Made by a program: the position numbers and the translations under genes | The notes under the pieces: model-generated | Seen by the model: only the letters and a program-made list of their open reading frames with translations | The model's database searches: none | What the model was told of the DNA's origin: nothing | Shown: in pieces, positions 58,830 to 64,000 of the stretch | Layout: every line of letters starts with the position of its first letter | Position numbering within the stretch: position 1 is the first letter of the stretch | Assembly (NCBI RefSeq): GCF_964355755.1 | Contig: NC_092672.1 | Location: 16,242,501 to 16,306,500 of the forward strand | Reading direction: 5' to 3' | DNA length: 64,000 nucleotides | DNA from: Antedon mediterranea | Taxonomy: Eukaryota > Echinodermata > Crinoidea > Comatulida > Antedonidae

Positions 58830-60514
58830 TATAATGGATGATCAGTTTATATCATAAATGTACAGTATTTTACAGTTTAAAATGGTTTTGATCACAAATA
58901 TGTAAAATTGGCAGTTAATATCTAAAAAATTCAATTATTGTAGTAGCAATTCCCAATAATTACAGCATTTTTTTCGAAAAGAAGCCCCCTTTTTAGTTTG
59001 CAAAAGTAATCTCGAAAAGAAAGCCATATCGAAAAGAGGCTAAAAAATAATGAACACACATAGGATAGGTGTAATTGTGAAGTCTACTGCATGTAATGAA
59101 TGTTACAAGTACAATTAGAATGTACTGTTACTTGTGGAAATCATGTACAGGACTCGGTTACTTACAATAACTTAAGGTGACTATGAAGTATATATAGTAC
59201 AATATGTATACTGTAGTACTGTAGTACGTCTGTATCTCTGACATTACACCCCAGGGGGGGGGGGAGGGCCCCTTGTATATAAACCAAACGGGGAGGTGCA
59301 GCAGCCACTTCAAGACATGAGGCACTTGCGCTACCTGTTTTACTGAAAAATACTACGGACTTGAACTACCATTTACCAAAATCCAGTGTTCTCTAAAAAG
59401 ACGGCAGAAACAAGGCCACGCCAGAGAGGGCGCAAAATTTGTACTGGTTCCCAGCATGATCTGCGCATGGTCAAAGAGACCGTTCATGAAAAAATCATGA
59501 ACGTGTTTTGAAACTTTATCGCGCATCCGCGGGGGTGCATGACGATGATCAAGAGTGGTCACAGTTGAATGATTTTGTCCTAGGCTGGATGTTTCGTGTT
59601 CTTCTGCTGATGCGAAAACTCTAGGCCTATTCAAAGGTATTTAGCGATAGGCTAAATGGGCTTATAGCATCCAGTATGCTAAAATACCTGCAAAATTTGG
59701 CGATAAATCGCGACATTTTGACACGGGTGGGCGGGCTAGGGACTTAAACTACTAATTTCACCCTGTCATTTCCCACACTTGTGCTACCAACTCTTCATAT
59801 TTTCCCACACTTGTGCTACCAGGCCCTCGAAAATATACCCGTAAATGCGGCACGGTATGGAAATATTTAAGAGTGACCCCCCCGGGCATTACACATACAT
59901 TTCAGTCAATATAATGCAATTTACAAATGAAATCACATACAAAAGTAATAATGTTCGTGGTTCATAAAAACAATAGAAAGGGTAGCCGTTTATCTAAACC
60001 AAAATTTACAGAAAAAATGTTAATTTTGGACAAAAATCACTCAAGCGTGACTTAAATTGAGTTTTCACCTGTTACATGGTATTTGATCACTGATTTTATA
60101 GCTAATTTGCACATTTATGCTCATTTGCATATGAAAGCGGTGGATGACGGAGGGTTGATTTGTTGTATGTGGTTAAAACCGAAAAACCTTTGCCTACAAT
60201 TTTGTCCCAGTTTACCATATTTTTTAACTACCAGATTCAGTAGCCTAATAATGCACCACATAGTGAAATCTTTCAACTAATTTGCTGTTATTGCGCGTTG
60301 ATCGGCCGGCTAGGCCCAGCTAGTCGGCGTCACTATTTCTTAGCTAGAAGGGACTCGTATGTTTTCATTAACAACTCATCATATAACAAACCAATTTTTA
60401 TAAACAGCTTATTTTAACTCTTATTAAATAGATTATGGATATACAGTATAAAAATCTAAAAAAAATTCCAACACTACTCCGATTTTGTTAATTTTATGTT
60501 TGCATTCATTTCAG
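58830..60514. other. End of NSRP1 intron 6, no complete element recognised
   Basis: A G-rich run near 59250 and two copies of TCCCACACTTGTGCTACCA at 59770-59825 are visible. A short match to TAGTTTGCAAAAGTAATCTC occurs at 58997 and 56390. No exon other than that at 60515 is supported. Confidence 0.5.
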
Positions 60515-61130
60515 GTTTATAATTGAAGAAAAAGATTCAATAGCAAAGGAAACAAGGACTAAGAAAAAGCATAATTCATCTTCTGCTGAAATAGATAAAT
60601 CTAAACATGATTATAAGATCAAATCATCACACAAAGAAGATTATTACAGGAACCAAAGAAGTAATCAAATGGATGAACATATAGATCTTAAGAAACGATC
60701 AAACTCTAAACATAATGCAAAAAAGAGAGAAGAAAGGGACAGTATGAGTAGTAGAGATGATCGATGTTATATTCAACAGAGTAGTGAAATTGACGAATTG
60801 CATTGCAAAGATAAAAAGTATGATTATGAAAAGGACTTTCATAAAGAAAAATCAAGAAGTAAAGAGTCAAAGACAAATCATGACAATGATGAGTCAAATT
60901 ATAAAAGAATGCAAGGTATAAACCATAAAATTGGAGATGATTATCAAGAAATATCAAATGGTAAAAAGACAGAAAAGAGAAAGAATGTCCAAGAAGAGTC
61001 CAAAGTGCCATGTAAATACTCAAAGAGGAATGTTGGCGAATCTGTTAGATCAGCAAAAGAACGCTACCTAGCTCGTCAGATGGCACGAGTAGTTAGTCAG
61101 GTAACAGCACCTATTGAAGAGGATGAATGA
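60515..61130 (+). CDS. NSRP1: NSRP1 exon 7 (last exon)
   Basis: 616 bases, acceptor TTTCAG, entering in phase 2, stop TGA at 61128-61130. It encodes 205 residues including the split Arg: a Lys/Glu/Asp/Ser-rich low-complexity region followed by S-A-K-E-R-Y-L-A-R-Q-M-A-R-V, where human has S-A-R-D-R-Y-L-A-R-Q-M-A-R-V. The acidic end E-E-D-E also fits the human C-terminus. The low-complexity part is shorter than in human, which explains most of the length difference. Confidence 0.95.
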
Positions 61131-61152
61131 TAGTAAAACAAGCTTGATACAA

Positions 61153-61248
61153 AATAAAATACCATTAATAAATAACTGTTGAAAATGATCTAATCATGTT
61201 TTGATACGATCAAGAACAAATTTATTATTGTATTTTTACAATAATAAA
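61153..61248 (+). promoter_or_regulatory. NSRP1 polyadenylation signals
   Basis: AATAAA occurs at 61153-61158, 23 bases after the stop, and at 61243-61248, followed by GT-rich DNA (TTTTTGTTTGTTTTTTTT near 61263). The second is the likelier main signal. Confidence 0.55.
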
Positions 61249-61259
61249 GTAAGTATTTA

Positions 61260-61875
61260 AGTATTTTTGTTTGTTTTTTTTCAAACACAAAACAAACAAA
61301 CATCACAAAACAATTAAATAATAACAACTATAAGCTAGTATGTAAATAAACCAAAAATCATGCAATTTATTGTATATTTGTATTCAATTTTTTTAAAATA
61401 CTTTACTATATAATGTAACCCATCAATAGTTACCTTTTAAACAAAAAAATATCTTCGAGGCAAACAAATCAAAGTACAGAATTATAGTCTAAGATGCAAT
61501 TTGAAACAAAAATTAAGAGGTTACTGTAAACAACAGCAAAACTTAGCAATACCCAGTGTCTCCACGTTGGTTTTCCTGATTTTCTCCAATGAAATGTTAG
61601 CTTATAACCAATTTCAGCTAAAATCCTTGTTAAAATGTAATTTAAAAAATAGCTTCAAGTGTACATGGTAGCTACTTTATATACCCAATGGTAGATGTGA
61701 TTAAAGTATGTTTTTGCAGTAAAAACTGTATTTTTAACACTTTTTGGGGAAAAAAATATTATTTCCTTCTTAGTCAAGGACCTGAGTAAGATATGTATGC
61801 AATTAATTTAGGAGAGAATCTCAACTGTTATAGGATAATTTGACCCCTAGGAACATGAGATGTGTGCAAAATTTG
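61260..61875. other. Downstream of NSRP1, no recognised content
   Basis: AT-rich DNA. No open frame with recognisable features and no complete mobile element. Confidence 0.5.
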
Positions 61876-61884
61876 CTATCTGGG

Positions 61885-62990
61885 AAAAAAATCAAGATTC
61901 AAGAAATTTTATTGGTCCACGTTAAAATGGAAATTTGTTTTGCTTGACATAATTAAGACAAAAAACAACTACAAAAATACATCAAATTGCAAAAGGCAAT
62001 GTTAAAATACTATTAAAATGTTAAAATACAGTAATGTAGTGGGTGCATAGGATCTATCATAATAATTAATTAACTAATTATGTTAATTAGATCTGCTTTA
62101 ATGATACATTGTGCAATTTTATGTGGTCTCTTTATGTTTCTTTTTATCCATAAAAACATCCAATGCTAAAAGATAAAATTCTTGAAATAATACTTTGATA
62201 AAATAGGAATAAAATAGTGTTGTCAATTCTAATTCGTTTAAGCTTTCTGAGAAAGTAGAGTGTTTGAGATGCTTTCTTGATCATAAGAGAGTTAGATTCC
62301 CACTTCAATTTGTTATATTTCTATTGCATTACTCTTTCAACCCCGATTTCTTTAATCGTTAATACATTATGTTCTACTGCAATTTTACCAAAGTAAATTA
62401 TCATCTCTTTGGTTTTGGTAATACAGTATTAAGAATTAAGTTCATGTCCTCACACCAATTTACAAATCTTTCGACTTTATTAAAATACTCATTTACATCT
62501 TGCTTTCCGTCAAAAAGAAAACTACTAATTAAAGTATCGTCGGCATATTGCAATTTTTACTTAAAACATAAAAACTACTAGAATAAAATGAAAATAAAAT
62601 AATACAACCTTGTGGAGCTCCAACATTGACAAATTCTTTATCCGATAGAATACTATTGCACTTAACCATCTGCGGTCTATTTATCAAGAAACCATGTATA
62701 ACTTGGCAAGATGAGAAGAAACAGTTCAAAAATGAATCTATCAATTAAAATAATATTAAAGGCACTGGAGAAATCGATAGACCGTACATAATTTTGTTTA
62801 GAATCAAGATGTTGGTAAATATCATGGCGGAAAGAATTAAAAGTGTCGTCGACACCTATTTTTTGTTACATGCAAATTGGTTTTTATCTACATTACAAAT
62901 GTTATCTCAAAGTCTTGATACAATTTCATTTTTTAAATTAGAAGTAATTGCAACCAGTCTAAAATTTTTTGGAACAATTGGTCTATATAC
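61885..62990 (-). mobile_element. Rex1-type LINE fragment
   Basis: A minus-strand copy. R-L-V-A-I-T-S near 62955, a motif A-like S-I-D-F-S-S-A-F-N near 62775, P-Q-M-V-K-C-N-S and G-A-P-Q-G-C at 62610-62680, then W-E-S-N-S-L...L-R-K-L-K-R near 62230-62320, and the 3' tail with ACCAATAAAATTTCTTG near 61900-61920. Frame changes make it inactive. It is disrupted at 62990 by the next element. Confidence 0.8.
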
Positions 62991-63240
62991 GTTTGATTTG
63001 AGCACCTTTAGCTTCCAGTAGGTAAATTTGCTCAAGTTCATTCTTTTTTTGATCTAATTCAGTTTCATACTGGATATTATTATCAGTATTATCCTTTTTC
63101 ATAATTAAATCATTAATGATAGCAATTTCCTGTTGAAGTATTTCTTTTCTTTTGCATTTATTTTTATTTTTCATTTTCCCATATTTTATGGAGAATTCCT
63201 TTATTTTTACTTTAATCATTTCCCATTTATCCTTTGGGTT
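62990..63240 (-). mobile_element. L1/Tx1-type LINE, inverted 5' segment
   Basis: The minus-strand frame encodes K-D-K-W-E-M-I-K and F-S-I-K-Y-G-K, then charged residues and A-K-G-A-Q-I-K-R, which is the EN-RT linker of L1/Tx1-type elements. It points away from the RT segment that follows on the plus strand. See the neighbouring feature for how the two parts fit together. Confidence 0.78.
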
Positions 63241-64000
63241 AAATGGGTCAAGAGTAAAGTGGATAGAAGATGGCGAACGAAACACTAAATATTTTCTTGG
63301 TTTAGAGAAAAATAATAGTAATAAAAAACATATTAAAAAATTTAAAAAACAGACGGATCCATTATATCAAATTCCACAGAGATATTGAAGGAAGAGGTTA
63401 ATTTCTTCAAAAAAATATATGCAAAACAAGATGTTCCTTACAAATCAATTGATAAGTACCTATCTCATGTTAATTTAACTAAACTCAGAGAGGCAGAACA
63501 AGAGATGTGTGAGGGTCATCTCTCTCTCTCTCTCTTCGAATGTGAGCAAGCAATAAAGAAAATGAAAAAAAAAATAAAGCTCCAGGTAGTGACGGTTTAA
63601 CAGTTGAGTTTTATCAACTCTTCTGGTACCTTATCTGTGACCTTGTTTGTGATGCACTAAATTATGGTTTTGTCACACAAGAAATGTCTGTGTCACAAAG
63701 AAGGGGAATAATCAACCTCAATCAAAAGGTGATCACAAAGAATTAAATAACTGGGGCCCTATCACTTTACTCAATATTGACTACAAAATAGCTTCTTTTG
63801 TTCTTACAACAAGATTACATCTAGTTGCAAAGTCTATAATAAACAATGACCAAAAAGCGTATGTAAAAGGTCGCTTTGGTGGTGACAATATAAGACTAAT
63901 AGAGGACATAATTACTTATATGGAAAATGAACAGCTTGAAGGTATACTTATAAGTTTAGATTTCCAAAAAGCATTTGACAGTGTCAATAGATCATTTTTG
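63241..64000 (+). mobile_element. L1/Tx1-type LINE, reverse transcriptase (runs off window)
   Basis: It starts with S-R-V-K-W-I-E-D-G-E-R-N-T-K-Y-F, then G-S-D-G-L-T-V-E-F-Y near 63590, I-T-L-L-N-I-D-Y-K near 63765, Y-V-K-G-R-F-G-G-D-N-I-R near 63860 and motif A S-L-D-F-Q-K-A-F-D-S-V at the end. At least two frame changes occur. Its 3' part lies beyond the window. Confidence 0.85.

Larger units (their letters stand above)
26952..61130 (+). other. NSRP1: NSRP1 gene (nuclear speckle splicing regulator), whole span
   Basis: This is the only host gene recognised. NSRP1 (CCDC55/NSrp70) is a nuclear-speckle protein reported to bind SR splicing factors and alter splice-site choice. Here seven coding exons (the first uncertain) total 1254 bases, or 417 residues plus stop; human NSRP1 is longer, about 558. 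Landmarks in order are the F-G-L-I start, K-P-S-I-F-G-D-D-S-D, T-V-Y-E-Y-D-S-I-Y-D-E-M, A-F-V-T-S-A-Y-K-K-K-L, L-D-V-T-K-Q-K-D-L-S-G-F-Y-R, a Lys/Asp/Ser-rich low-complexity region, and S-A-K-E-R-Y-L-A-R-Q-M-A-R-V near the end. All six introns are GT-AG and no stop interrupts the frame. Introns are 850 (if exon 1 is right), 293, 124, 7741, 1681 and 22236 bases. The two long ones are packed with transposons. Confidence 0.88.

Noticed and set aside
60706-61023. 105-codon minus-strand frame
   Set aside because: It is a shadow of NSRP1 exon 7, caused by its AT-rich, Lys/Glu/Asp codon use.

Overview
The window is animal nuclear DNA: AT-rich, with spliced genes, non-LTR and Penelope-type retroelements and many terminal-inverted-repeat (TIR) DNA transposons. 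There are no bacterial operons. The source is probably a marine invertebrate, and a deuterostome such as an echinoderm would fit. The reasons are the mix of CR1-group, Rex1-type, L1/Tx1-type and Penelope elements, a retrotransposon with a 2A-like peptide, and the very common AGGCCTAG motif. The species cannot be fixed from the sequence.

Only one host gene is recognisable. It is a plus-strand ortholog of NSRP1 (nuclear speckle splicing regulatory protein 1, also called CCDC55 or NSrp70). Its exons lie at 27813-27894, 28188-28256, 28381-28509, 36251-36455, 38137-38278 and 60515-61130. All junctions are GT-AG and phase-compatible, and there is no internal stop. A very short first coding exon is proposed at 26952-26962, but it lies inside a transposon and is uncertain. 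With it the protein would be 417 residues. The gene is stretched over about 34 kb because intron 4 (7.7 kb) and intron 6 (22.2 kb) are filled with repeats.

Layout: 1-26.8 kb is intergenic repeat DNA. It holds a foldback-like element with minisatellite TIRs (1.69-4.51 kb), a CR1-group LINE split by a TTAA-flanked element (9.4-13.6 kb), several elements with clear TIRs and target-site duplications (13.8-14.9, 15.4-17.7 and 19.0-20.7 kb), a nested element-in-element (22.5-24.3 kb) and a Penelope-like remnant (24.6-25.4 kb). The stretch 26.8-61.2 kb is NSRP1. Its introns carry a 345-bp tandem array, a second CR1-group LINE with a 2A-like motif, a ~100-bp tandem array, a second foldback element inserted into another transposon, a Rex1-type LINE, a decayed transposon-associated gene interrupted by a TIR element, and a tRNA-derived SINE. 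The stretch 61.2-64 kb is downstream of the gene and contains a Rex1-type LINE fragment next to an L1/Tx1-type LINE whose 5' part is inverted and which runs off the window.

The least ordinary observations are: (1) two foldback-like elements whose TIRs are built from short tandem units in a largely conserved order and which are flanked by perfect 9-bp duplications; (2) a TIR family starting CAAAGAATATAT with 7-bp duplications, present as an 837-bp element and also as bare 20-bp and 34-bp palindromes; (3) a D-V-E-R-N-P-G-P 2A-like motif at the head of a LINE; (4) L1/Tx1 segments whose ends abut exactly as expected for twin priming; and (5) a degenerate nuclease-like, transposon-associated gene inside a 6-kb inverted-repeat interval. 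All calls are by eye; no database search or alignment was run.
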